Part shown: in pieces, positions 1 through 5,767 of the stretch
How the letters are laid out: the number at the start of each line of letters is the position of its first letter
How positions within the stretch are numbered: the first letter of the stretch is position 1
DNA from: Neisseriaceae bacterium
Lineage (GTDB): Bacteria; Pseudomonadota; Gammaproteobacteria; Burkholderiales; UBA11063
Assembly (NCBI GenBank): GCA_947470205.1
Contig: CANISK010000083.1
Coordinates: forward strand, 1 to 6,738
Direction: 5' to 3'
DNA length: 6,738 nt
Program-made: the position numbers and the translations under genes
Notes under the pieces: generated by a model
Told to the model about the DNA's origin: nothing
Seen by the model: the letters and a program-made list of their open reading frames with translations, nothing else
Databases searched by the model: none

Positions 1-65
1 AAAATCTTCAACTACGCGTTTCGCACTTGAATTCAGGAAGAAGACGGAAAATAATTATTTATAAT

Positions 66-95
66 TTGAAAACATAATATTACCTATGATAAAAT
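66..95 (+). promoter_or_regulatory. Putative sigma70-type promoter of the efflux adaptor gene
   Basis: A -35-like TTGAAA (66-71) is followed after 18 bases by a -10-like TAAAAT (90-95). This would start transcription near 102, about 33 bases before the ATG at 135. A nearby TATGAT (85-90) is an alternative -10 but has no good -35 at normal spacing. The region is very AT-rich, so such matches arise easily by chance. Confidence 0.35.
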
Positions 96-133
96 TAACC
101 CTAGTAAATCATAGACTTTATTGGGGTTAATTT
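92..133 (+). promoter_or_regulatory. Long stem-loop covering the ribosome-binding site of the adaptor gene
   Basis: Bases 92-101 (AAATTAACCC) are perfectly complementary to 124-133 (GGGTTAATTT). The pairing continues inward through 102-108 with 117-123, using two G-U pairs, to give a 17-bp stem with an 8-base loop (109-116). The right arm contains GGGG (123-126), the only Shine-Dalgarno-like stretch before the ATG at 135. If transcription starts upstream of the left arm, the hairpin would hide the ribosome-binding site. If it starts near 102, the palindrome is more likely a DNA operator overlapping the promoter. Either role is inferred; only the complementarity is seen. Confidence 0.5.
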
Positions 134-134
134 A

Positions 135-1253
135 ATGAAAAAATGGATGAGCGTATTGACTGTTGCTGTTATTTTGGTTGGTTGCGCTGCAAAAACAAAA
201 CCTGCACTTCCCACTCACCATGTGGATGTATTGGTTTTAAAAGGCACAGATGTGCCGTATGAATTTGACTACCCAGCATCTATTAGCGGTGTCGCAGATT
301 TTCAGGTGGTGCCAAGAATAAATGGAGTATTATTTAAGCAGTTATACAAAGAAGGAGCATTTGTAAAAAAAGATAACCCTCTGTATGAGATAGATCCACG
401 CCCATTTCAAAATCAACTCCTTGCAGATAAGGGGCAATTACTCCGCGATCAAACCGCATCGATTGAATACAAAGCAATTTTAGACCGTTATGAAAAATTA
501 TATAAAATTGGTGGGGTATCAAAACAAGACGTGCAAACAGCCACCATAAATTACAAACAAGCACTTGGTAATACACAGGTGGATCTCGCAAATATCAAAA
601 ATGATAATTTGAATTTAGAGTATTGCACCGTCAGGTCTCCTATAGATGGACTTATATCTGAACGGTTAGTGACAATTGGCACCATGGTAACTGCATATCA
701 AACAGTGTTAAATAACATAAATAGTCAATCCAATATGTATGTAAATTTTTCCATACCAGAAAATGATAGACTAGAAATTCAAACTGGCATCACATCTGGC
801 AAGGTATATGTACCACAAAATTACATGTTTAATGTTAACCTAGAGCTTGCCGATGGCTCTATGATTAAAAAAGCCGGCACGGTGAATTTTTTTGATACTC
901 GCATTAGCCTTCAAAATGGCACATGGAATATGCGTGCGGATGTCAATAACGCAGCGATTAATAACAAATTACTCTCCGGACAGTATGTTCATGTATATTT
1001 AACTGGTGCAGTGTTTAAAAATGCTATTGCTATTCCTCAGTCTGCTGTTTTTAGGGATGACAAAAATCCTTTTGTGTATTTAGTTGATAAAGATGGTAAA
1101 GTGGAGAAGATAGTGGTTATAACCGGTGTTATGAATGGCTCTAATTGGGTAATTGACAGTGGGCTTAAAGATGAAGATCGTCTTATTGTAAACGGTGGCA
1201 TGAAGGTTGCAGCTTTGGATAAGGTGATTATAGATAGCACTAAAACCCAATAA
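135..1253 (+). CDS. RND efflux periplasmic adaptor (membrane fusion protein), lipoprotein
   Basis: This 372-residue protein has the plan of AcrA/MexA-type adaptors, which bridge an inner-membrane RND pump and an outer-membrane channel. Residues 1-17 are a lipoprotein signal with lipobox LVGC and acylated Cys17; residue +2 is Ala, not the Asp that retains lipoproteins in the inner membrane in E. coli. The first half of the lipoyl/barrel-sandwich domain is at about 50-95 (VVPRINGVL, KEGAFVKK, LYEIDPRPF). A helical hairpin spans about 96-160, and the second lipoyl half about 161-190 (YCTVRSPIDGLISERL). The beta-barrel runs about 200-290, and the membrane-proximal domain starts at IAIPQSAVF (298-306). 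Length is close to the family norm (AcrA is 397). The start is fixed by the signal peptide and by GGGG eight bases upstream. No RND pump or outer-membrane factor gene adjoins it: the next gene is a glycosyltransferase, and the 134 bases upstream are noncoding. It may serve a pump encoded elsewhere. Confidence 0.9.
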   Translation: MKKWMSVLTVAVILVGCAAKTKPALPTHHVDVLVLKGTDVPYEFDYPASISGVADFQVVPRINGVLFKQLYKEGAFVKKDNPLYEIDPRPFQNQLLADKGQLLRDQTASIEYKAILDRYEKLYKIGGVSKQDVQTATINYKQALGNTQVDLANIKNDNLNLEYCTVRSPIDGLISERLVTIGTMVTAYQTVLNNINSQSNMYVNFSIPENDRLEIQTGITSGKVYVPQNYMFNVNLELADGSMIKKAGTVNFFDTRISLQNGTWNMRADVNNAAINNKLLSGQYVHVYLTGAVFKNAIAIPQSAVFRDDKNPFVYLVDKDGKVEKIVVITGVMNGSNWVIDSGLKDEDRLIVNGGMKVAALDKVIIDSTKTQ

Positions 1254-1256
1254 ATA

Positions 1257-1383
1257 TATACTCTTCGTCTTTGGGGTTTATACGTTGTTAAAACTTCAAA
1301 AATAAAACCTTATGGACATTTAGTCCACGGCGGTTTGATTTTTGAAGTTTCGCCTATTCTAAATCCAAAATACTTTGAGTATA
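1257..1383. repeat. Palindromic MITE-like element of 127 bp
   Basis: The element begins TATACTC (1257-1263) and ends GAGTATA (1377-1383). The outer ~26 bases of each end are imperfect inverted repeats (about 19 of 26 match). Inside them, 1291-1309 pairs with 1332-1350 (19 bp, one mismatch: AACTTCAAAAATAAAACC against its complement), and at the tip TGGAC (1313-1317) pairs with GTCCA (1323-1327) around ATTTA. The whole unit could fold into one long hairpin. No coding potential is evident and no T-run follows the stem, so it looks more like a dispersed palindromic repeat than a terminator. It starts four bases after the adaptor stop codon. Confidence 0.6.
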
Positions 1384-1438
1384 TGCTCTTCGTCTTTAGA
1401 TTTTTACCTTGCCAAAAACCAAATATACTTCGAGTATA
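1382..1438. repeat. Second, shorter palindromic element sharing the CTCTTCGTCTTT end motif
   Basis: This unit of about 57 bp starts TATGCTCTTCGTCTTT (1382-1397), matching 1257-1272 at 15 of 16 bases, and ends ACTTCGAGTATA (1427-1438), the inverted version of the TATACTC end. Its first bases overlap the last two of the preceding element, so the two look like head-to-tail units sharing a TATA boundary. TTTTT (1401-1405) and AAAAA (1414-1418) can pair near the centre. It stops 35 bases before the probable GTG start of the glycosyltransferase. Confidence 0.5.
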
Positions 1439-1473
1439 GACTATGACAACCAACATTGGGCTACAAATACAAC

Positions 1474-2556
1474 GTGAAAGATAAAATAATAATTATTGTT
1501 GGTACCAATTCAATACACACCCATAGGTTTATTATTGCGTTATTGCCAATCATAAAAAACCTTATTTTTATTACTAACAAACCCAGCCAAAAAAATGATT
1601 TTAATATCCCGCATCATGATATAGATTTTAGTTTATCAAATATTATGGCAAGTAGACAAATTGGAAAGATTTTAAAACAATACTCTAATGAAAATCTCAT
1701 AATCCATATTCATCAAGCAAATAGCTACGCATTTCACACCATAAGAGCAATTAAAAAATATAATATCCAATGCACAATAACATTGACCGCCTGGGGATCT
1801 GATATCTTACTTCTCCCAAACCGCAATTTTTTATTCAAACAAATGGTAAAGTATAATTTATCTAATGTAGATATTATTACATCTGGTTCATTATATGTTA
1901 CCAGTAAAATTTATGAGTTATTGGGCAATAAAAAGAATACAGTTAAAACCATTAATTTTGGGGTGGATGAGGTGCCATCTTGTATTGATTTATCACAAAA
2001 AGAATATATTATATTATCCAATAGACTACATAAATCATTATATAACATTGATAAAATAATCATTGCATTTGCAAAAATTAAACACACAAATAGGTTGATA
2101 AATCATAAACTAATCATCGCAGGAGATGGGATACTTACAGACACACTCAAAAATCTTGCAAAATCACTACAAATAAAACAAGATGAGATTATTTTTACTG
2201 GAATGTTGAATCACAGCGACCTGATTAATTGGTACAAAAAAGCACAATTATTCATCTCAGTGCCAAATTCAGATGCTTGTGCTATCAGCTTACTAGAAGC
2301 CATGATGTATGGTTGTGTGCCCATTGTATCTAACATACCTGCCAATCTGGAATGTGTGATAAACAATATCAACGGCATTATTAACCAAAATTTAGATGAA
2401 TTAGATAATGATATCTTGCGAGCTATTAATATCGCAAATAATTCACAAGAATACATGCAATTAGTCGAATTAAATCAAAGCATTGTAAAACAAAAAGGCA
2501 CTCTTAAAGATAACATCGGCCTTTTTTATCAAAAAAGTGTTGATAATACTCAATAA
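1474..2556 (+). CDS. Glycosyltransferase, GT-B fold, family 4-like
   Basis: The product is about 360 residues, the usual size for GT4 enzymes, which move a sugar from a nucleotide donor to a growing glycan, often in LPS or surface polysaccharide assembly. Counting from the GTG at 1474, the N-terminal Rossmann-like half starts at IIIIVGTNSIHTHRF (5-19), then HIHQANSY (78-85) and TAWGSDILLLP (105-115). The C-terminal donor-binding half has SNRLHKS (182-188), IAGDG (215-219), FTGML (241-245) and SDACAISLLEAMMYG (266-280). That last stretch is the family's E-x7-E site, but the first acid is Asp267, with Glu275 second. GTG 1474 is preferred because it gives a typical start directly before the first beta strand. 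TTG 1456 is possible (six residues longer); neither has a good Shine-Dalgarno. The last ~11 codons lie in sequence shared with the end of asd, so the C-terminal tail came from a rearrangement. Donor and acceptor cannot be told. Confidence 0.8.
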   Translation: MKDKIIIIVGTNSIHTHRFIIALLPIIKNLIFITNKPSQKNDFNIPHHDIDFSLSNIMASRQIGKILKQYSNENLIIHIHQANSYAFHTIRAIKKYNIQCTITLTAWGSDILLLPNRNFLFKQMVKYNLSNVDIITSGSLYVTSKIYELLGNKKNTVKTINFGVDEVPSCIDLSQKEYIILSNRLHKSLYNIDKIIIAFAKIKHTNRLINHKLIIAGDGILTDTLKNLAKSLQIKQDEIIFTGMLNHSDLINWYKKAQLFISVPNSDACAISLLEAMMYGCVPIVSNIPANLECVINNINGIINQNLDELDNDILRAINIANNSQEYMQLVELNQSIVKQKGTLKDNIGLFYQKSVDNTQ

Positions 2557-2648
2557 TACCTGTCTTAGTGGCTCACTAGCGCCCCATAATAGTTGATCAC
2601 CAACTGTAAACACATGATATATGTCATCTCCCAGTGTGGATTTTTTAT
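2529..2648 (-). pseudogene. Partial second copy of the 3' end of asd
   Basis: On the minus strand this encodes the C-terminal segment of aspartate-semialdehyde dehydrogenase, identical over 36 residues (KKSTLGDD through SIIN) to residues 335-370 of the intact gene at 3741-4874. Over those 108 bases (2539-2646 against 3765-3872) I count ten base differences, all at third codon positions and all silent. Similarity stops at about 2648, where the reading frame passes into a transposase remnant, and at about 2528, where it passes into the 3' end of the glycosyltransferase gene. After the shared IIN this copy has two extra bases, giving TFLIK instead of FFDKK. It has no NADP-binding region or catalytic Cys and cannot be an active enzyme. 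Confidence 0.85.
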
Positions 2649-2888
2649 GTTTATTGCTGTGCATATATTCTTGTTTTAATTTAGCGATTTTTTTAAATTG
2701 TTCATTGCGATTTTCAACATTTTTAAGCGTTAGGCGTCGTTAAATTTTACGTTTTTTATAGCCATGCTTAAAAAGAACTTTTTTACAATACTATTGCCTA
2801 CATTAATGCCTTGTGCTTTCAAGCACTGTCTAATATCGTAATGACTTAAATCAGTCCAGATAACATTTAAAACACGAGTTACATTCAT
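2649..2888 (-). pseudogene. Decayed transposase fragment, ISAzo13/IS630-like
   Basis: The minus strand carries pieces that read like the region just before the catalytic domain of ISAzo13/IS630-type transposases. From the ATG at 2886-2888 one frame gives VIWTDLSHYDIRQCLKAQG and continues INVGNSIVKK. The neighbouring frame then gives LFKHGYKKRKI, a stop (2740-2742), and RRLTLKNVENRNEQFKKIAK followed by LKQEYMHSN. Such proteins typically continue into a conserved 'P-V-I-S-x-D-T-K-K-K-E' strand, which is absent: the frame runs directly into the asd fragment. There is thus at least one frameshift, one stop and a 3' truncation. Family assignment rests on recalled motif similarity (ENRNEQF..IA.LK.EY); the broader IS630 superfamily is the safer statement. 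No terminal inverted repeats of the parent element are evident. Confidence 0.6.
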
Positions 2889-2903
2889 AATGCTATGTTT
2901 GTT

Positions 2904-2923
2904 TAAAAAGGTAAGGTAGTGTA
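2904..2923 (+). repeat. Inverted copy of the asd 3' tip
   Basis: These 20 bases match the reverse complement of 3737-3756 at 19 of 20 positions. The partner covers the last codons and stop of asd plus four bases downstream. Here the tip lies in plus orientation, detached from the partial asd copy at 2529-2648, which lacks exactly this piece. The one difference changes GGTTAGG to GGTAAGG, which would give an in-frame TAA if the piece were rejoined to that copy. Confidence 0.7.
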
Positions 2924-2954
2924 TGAATTACCATATACCACGTAAATGACAAGA

Positions 2955-2970
2955 GCCTGCGCGGGAATGA
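2955..2970. repeat. GC-rich half-site of a dispersed palindrome
   Basis: The reverse strand reads TCATTCCCGCGCAGGC, a strongly GC-rich block in an otherwise AT-rich noncoding stretch. It matches one half of the CATTCCCGC...GCGGGAATG palindromes that are dispersed in many proteobacterial genomes. The second half is missing here (the flank is TCTTGTCAT). It is probably a degraded repeat copy; only the half-site is seen. Confidence 0.4.
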
Positions 2971-2982
2971 GATATTAACACG

Positions 2983-3035
2983 AGTTCGACATAAGAGACG
3001 CAATGACTGATTTTTATATTTTCTTATGTCGAACT
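2983..3035. repeat. Perfect 14-bp inverted repeat with 25-base spacer
   Basis: AGTTCGACATAAGA (2983-2996) and TCTTATGTCGAACT (3022-3035) are exact reverse complements. The spacer is AT-rich and noncoding. The right arm is followed by GGCGTTTTT rather than a clean T-run directly at the stem, so an intrinsic terminator is possible but not convincing in either direction. The pair may instead be the terminal inverted repeats of a very small or internally deleted mobile element. It lies downstream of the broken exported-protein gene, which reads toward it from the right. Confidence 0.6.
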
Positions 3036-3082
3036 GGCGTTTTTAACTTCCTGGCTATTCTTGGTTGACACAGAATTACCAT

Positions 3083-3693
3083 CTATTTTGTTAAAGAAAA
3101 CCAACCATTACTAGGAGATATTAAGAAATTAACCATTCCGTTGGTAGTATAACATCCAATATATGTTTCACCAAATGTACTATTTGCTGGTGGACTGGTT
3201 AGGTTGCTATATAAAAAATAATTGTCTGAGCTGCCCTGCATAGCAATCATAATTTTGTTGCATGTATAGACAGTGTTGTTAAATGTGAACTGTAATGTAC
3301 CAAAAAATGCATAATTTGACTCCGCGTGAGGGGATTGATTTGTCTCTGATGCATAAGCCCAATGATTATTTGACAAATCTTGTGAATTTAGCGTGGTATT
3401 TATCCAATTTGCAACTTCTGTAGATGCGGAATGCCCCATGGCGATCAGCATTAAACAACCACCATTTTTCGAGCTATCCCCACAAGAGTGAGATTTTGAT
3501 TTGGAACTATATCACATGGTTGAGAAGGTTTGGTGGTGCTAATCTTAACGTTCTGAACAAAAAAATAATTTATTTGGAACGGGATGGAAGTATCCGTTAC
3601 AAAACATACCCGGTCTCCCCACCCATAAGTGGCAAATGCAGATATTGAAACCATTGTGGCTGCAGCACCCATAATTATCATATATTTTCTCAT
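3083..3693 (-). pseudogene. Small exported protein gene of unknown family, broken by a frameshift
   Basis: Two abutting minus-strand frames make up one gene. The first (3693 to a stop at 3451) starts at an ATG preceded by GAGG seven bases upstream. It encodes a clear signal peptide, residues 1-21 (MRKYMI, hydrophobic core, ISAFA) with likely cleavage after AFA. The second frame (to a TAG at 3083) carries the rest. Adding one G to the GGGG run at 3478-3481 joins them as ...LTLVGDSSKNGGCLMLIAMG..., giving about 203 residues. The mature part is rich in Asn, Ser, Thr and aromatic residues, with five Cys, including YTCNK and YIGCYT near the end, as expected for a secreted beta-rich protein. I recognise no family. 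Both frames keep protein-like composition, so the lesion is recent, a sequencing error, or a slippage site. It reads in the same direction as asd but lies downstream of it with its own ribosome-binding site. Confidence 0.65.
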
Positions 3694-3736
3694 TTTAATA
3701 CCTCATAAAATAAGTACAGAAGTTAATGACACCAAG

Positions 3737-3756
3737 TACACTACCTAACCTTTTTA
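3737..3756 (-). repeat. asd 3' tip, partner of the inverted copy at 2904-2923
   Basis: These bases contain the KVR codons and TAG stop of asd plus four bases beyond. They match 2904-2923 in inverted orientation at 19 of 20 positions. The similarity ends immediately outside: TGTACTTGG here against TGTATGAAT there. The two arms flank the frameshifted exported-protein gene and the small repeats to its left. Confidence 0.7.
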
Positions 3757-4874
3757 TCAAAAAAATTAATGATACTTAATAACACCTGTCTTAGTGGCTC
3801 ACTAGCACCCCATAATAGTTGGTCACCCACTGTAAACACATGATATATATCATCTCCTAGTGTGGATTTTTTAAGTCTTCCCACGGATATATTTAATGTG
3901 TTGGATGTGTATATAGGGTTTAATTCATCCATTGTGGATGTTTTATTGTTGGGTACATAATGCACCCATTGGTTACCATGTTTTATAATTTTTTCAATTT
4001 CACCTATTGAGAGTTTTTCCTTAAGCTGCATGGTGATTGCATTGCAGTGGCTTCTGACTGTCCCAACACGGATGCATAATCCGTCTATTTTGATTGTCTG
4101 TGGTGGGAGTCCAAATATTTTGTTAGCCTCCGCCTCTGCTTTTTCTTCTTCTTTGCTGCTGCCATCATTTAAATCCATATCAATCCATGGAATAACACTT
4201 CCCGCTAGTTGAGTTTTAAAGTTGTCTATTGGGTAACCGTCACTTTTTATTGACATACCCACATTATTCATAAGGTCTAATATGGTGGTATCATCATTCA
4301 TTATGTCTATATGGTTACTATCCACTACATAAGCCATTTGTTTTAATAGCTCTCGCACATATAAAGCCCCAGCTCCAGATGCCGCTTGGTAAGTCATCAT
4401 GCTCATATTTTTTATCAAATTTTCCCGAAAGAGCCCATGTAGACCAATAAGACTTAGGGTAATGGAGCAATTACCACCAGCAAAATTTTTAATCCCATTT
4501 TGAATACCGTGGTTTATGATGTCTTGATTAACCGGACTAAGTGCGATTATTGTATCATCTCGCATTCTTAGAGCAGAGCTAGCATCAATATAATATCCAT
4601 TATATCCCGCGTTTCTTAGATTTTCAAATACGGTGTTTGTATATGTACCAGATTGTGTACTGACGATGATATCCATTTGCTTTAATTCATCAATATTATA
4701 TGCATCTAACAGGGTGTCATGCGTTGCAAATGGAAGTGTAATTTTGTTACCCGCTTGAGATGTGGAAAAAAAATAAGTTTGGATGTTGTGTGCTTTAAAG
4801 TCTCCCTCACTTATCATGCGGTTAATCAGTACCGAACCTACCATACCCCTAAACCCAACAAAACCCACTTTCAT
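3741..4874 (-). CDS. asd: Aspartate-semialdehyde dehydrogenase
   Basis: This cytoplasmic enzyme reduces L-aspartyl-4-phosphate to aspartate-4-semialdehyde with NADPH, the branch point to lysine/diaminopimelate, threonine and methionine, and so is needed for peptidoglycan. The 377-residue product is close to the gammaproteobacterial type (E. coli 367). It has the NADP-binding loop GFVGFRGMVGS (4-14) and FFSTSQAG (35-42). The nucleophile is Cys136 in GGNCS (133-137), with Gln163 in YQAASGAGA, and Arg269 and His276 in the substrate site (CIRVGTVRSHC). The ATG is preceded by GGAG nine bases upstream, inside the last codons of accD. accD ends only four bases before, so the two are probably co-transcribed and translationally coupled. 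All catalytic residues are present and the gene looks intact. Its last ~36 codons are duplicated at 2529-2648 and its 3' tip again at 2904-2923. Confidence 0.95.
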   Translation of the reverse strand: MKVGFVGFRGMVGSVLINRMISEGDFKAHNIQTYFFSTSQAGNKITLPFATHDTLLDAYNIDELKQMDIIVSTQSGTYTNTVFENLRNAGYNGYYIDASSALRMRDDTIIALSPVNQDIINHGIQNGIKNFAGGNCSITLSLIGLHGLFRENLIKNMSMMTYQAASGAGALYVRELLKQMAYVVDSNHIDIMNDDTTILDLMNNVGMSIKSDGYPIDNFKTQLAGSVIPWIDMDLNDGSSKEEEKAEAEANKIFGLPPQTIKIDGLCIRVGTVRSHCNAITMQLKEKLSIGEIEKIIKHGNQWVHYVPNNKTSTMDELNPIYTSNTLNISVGRLKKSTLGDDIYHVFTVGDQLLWGASEPLRQVLLSIINFFDKKVR

Positions 4875-4878
4875 TGAT

Positions 4879-5748
4879 TTATGCTCCGTGTTTTAATATA
4901 TTTTTATTCATTAACACGCTAATAATATCATATACCTTATTTTTCATATTTTTTCTATGGATAATCATATCAATTGCACCATGATCAAGCAAAAATTCTG
5001 CTTTTTGAAATTCATCTGGTAATTTTTCTCGTACGGTTTGTTCAATCACACGAGGCCCCGCAAACCCAATCAAAGCACCAGGCTCGGCAATTACCACATC
5101 CCCTAAAAATACAAAACTCGCAGATACTCCACCCATTGTGGGGTTTGTTGCGATAGATATAAAAGGTAAGTGTTTATTGCTCAGTAAGGTTAAACTCGCG
5201 GTTGTTTTGGCCATTTGCATGAGCGCCATCACACCTTCTTGCATTCTAGCGCCGCCAGATGTTGCCACACAAATAAATGGACACATTTTTTCTATCGCAG
5301 CTTTTACCCCTTGGGTAAACTTTTCCCCAACTACAGAACCCATAGATCCACCAATGAAGTTAAATTCAAAAACTGCAATCACGACTGGCTCTTTATTTAT
5401 AAGACCCTCCATTACAATTAATGCATCATTTTCATTGGTTTTTTGTGTGGCGTCCAGCAGTCTATCCGAGTATTTCTTTGTATCTTTAAATTTGAGTGTA
5501 TCAATTGGTAATATATTGGTAGCAATTTCTTGCCGATTATCTTCATCCAAAAGCATATCAATTCTTGCTCTTGCATTTATTTTATGATGATAATCACACT
5601 TGGGGCATACTTTTAAATTCTGCTCCAAATCTGTATGATACAAAATCTCGTTACAGTTTTCGCATTTACACCATAGCCCTTCAGGTACATTACTTTTAAG
5701 GGCGTTCTCCTGTATTCTGGGGGGTAATATCTTACTCAACCAACTCAA
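4879..5748 (-). CDS. accD: Acetyl-CoA carboxylase carboxyltransferase subunit beta
   Basis: AccD pairs with AccA to form the carboxyltransferase that moves the carboxyl group from carboxybiotin to acetyl-CoA, giving malonyl-CoA for fatty acid synthesis. At 289 residues it is slightly shorter than E. coli AccD (304). The N-terminal zinc ribbon is complete: Cys29 and Cys32 (KCENC) with Cys48 and Cys51 (CPKC), plus an extra Cys27. The crotonase-like carboxyltransferase core follows, with GGARMQEGVMALMQM (about 165-179), PTMGGVSASF and GFAGPRVIEQTVREKLP. The start is TTG at 5746-5748: the protein begins (M)SWLSKILPP as in other AccD proteins, and a strong AAGGAG lies six bases upstream. It is the first gene of the leftward accD-asd pair. 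An extended -10 box lies about 45 bases upstream. Confidence 0.95.
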   Translation of the reverse strand: MSWLSKILPPRIQENALKSNVPEGLWCKCENCNEILYHTDLEQNLKVCPKCDYHHKINARARIDMLLDEDNRQEIATNILPIDTLKFKDTKKYSDRLLDATQKTNENDALIVMEGLINKEPVVIAVFEFNFIGGSMGSVVGEKFTQGVKAAIEKMCPFICVATSGGARMQEGVMALMQMAKTTASLTLLSNKHLPFISIATNPTMGGVSASFVFLGDVVIAEPGALIGFAGPRVIEQTVREKLPDEFQKAEFLLDHGAIDMIIHRKNMKNKVYDIISVLMNKNILKHGA

Positions 5749-5754
5749 ATAAAA

Positions 5755-5760
5755 CTCCTT
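5755..5760 (-). promoter_or_regulatory. Ribosome-binding site that fixes the TTG start of accD
   Basis: The minus strand reads AAGGAG, then TTTTAT, then TTG AGT TGG. No in-frame ATG gives the conserved SWL start, so the strong site at six-base spacing supports initiation at the rare TTG codon. Confidence 0.8.
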
Positions 5761-5767
5761 TTGACTA

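Noticed and set aside
8..32. TTCAA...TTGAA imperfect palindrome with a GCGTTTCGC centre near the left edge
   Set aside because: Only the outer five bases pair cleanly and inner mismatches break the stem; it may be a repeat fragment but cannot be supported from one copy.
1..63. Frame open from the left edge to TAA at 61-63, possible end of an upstream gene
   Set aside because: About 20 codons with no recognisable protein sequence; such a frame is expected by chance.
1291..1350. Long stem after the adaptor stop codon as an intrinsic terminator
   Set aside because: The stem is AT-rich and lacks a T-run after the right arm, and the surrounding terminal repeats fit a palindromic element better.
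1443..1484. ATG-initiated 13-codon frame overlapping the glycosyltransferase start, possible leader peptide
   Set aside because: No ribosome-binding site and no distinctive codon content; noted only as a possible product of the repeat insertion.
2871..2986. Direct repeat AACACGAGTT at 2871-2880 and 2977-2986, possible target-site duplication
   Set aside because: Ten bases with diverging flanks, and the sequence between has no coherent element; chance or residual decay is as likely.
3707..3735. TTGGTG-17-TATTTT as the promoter of the broken exported gene
   Set aside because: The implied transcription start (near 3700) would fall on or after the ribosome-binding site at 3701-3704, so it could not give a normal leader.
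5138..5587. Plus-strand open frame of 149 codons inside accD
   Set aside because: It lies fully antisense to the well-conserved accD gene, has no ribosome-binding site and reads as a shadow frame.
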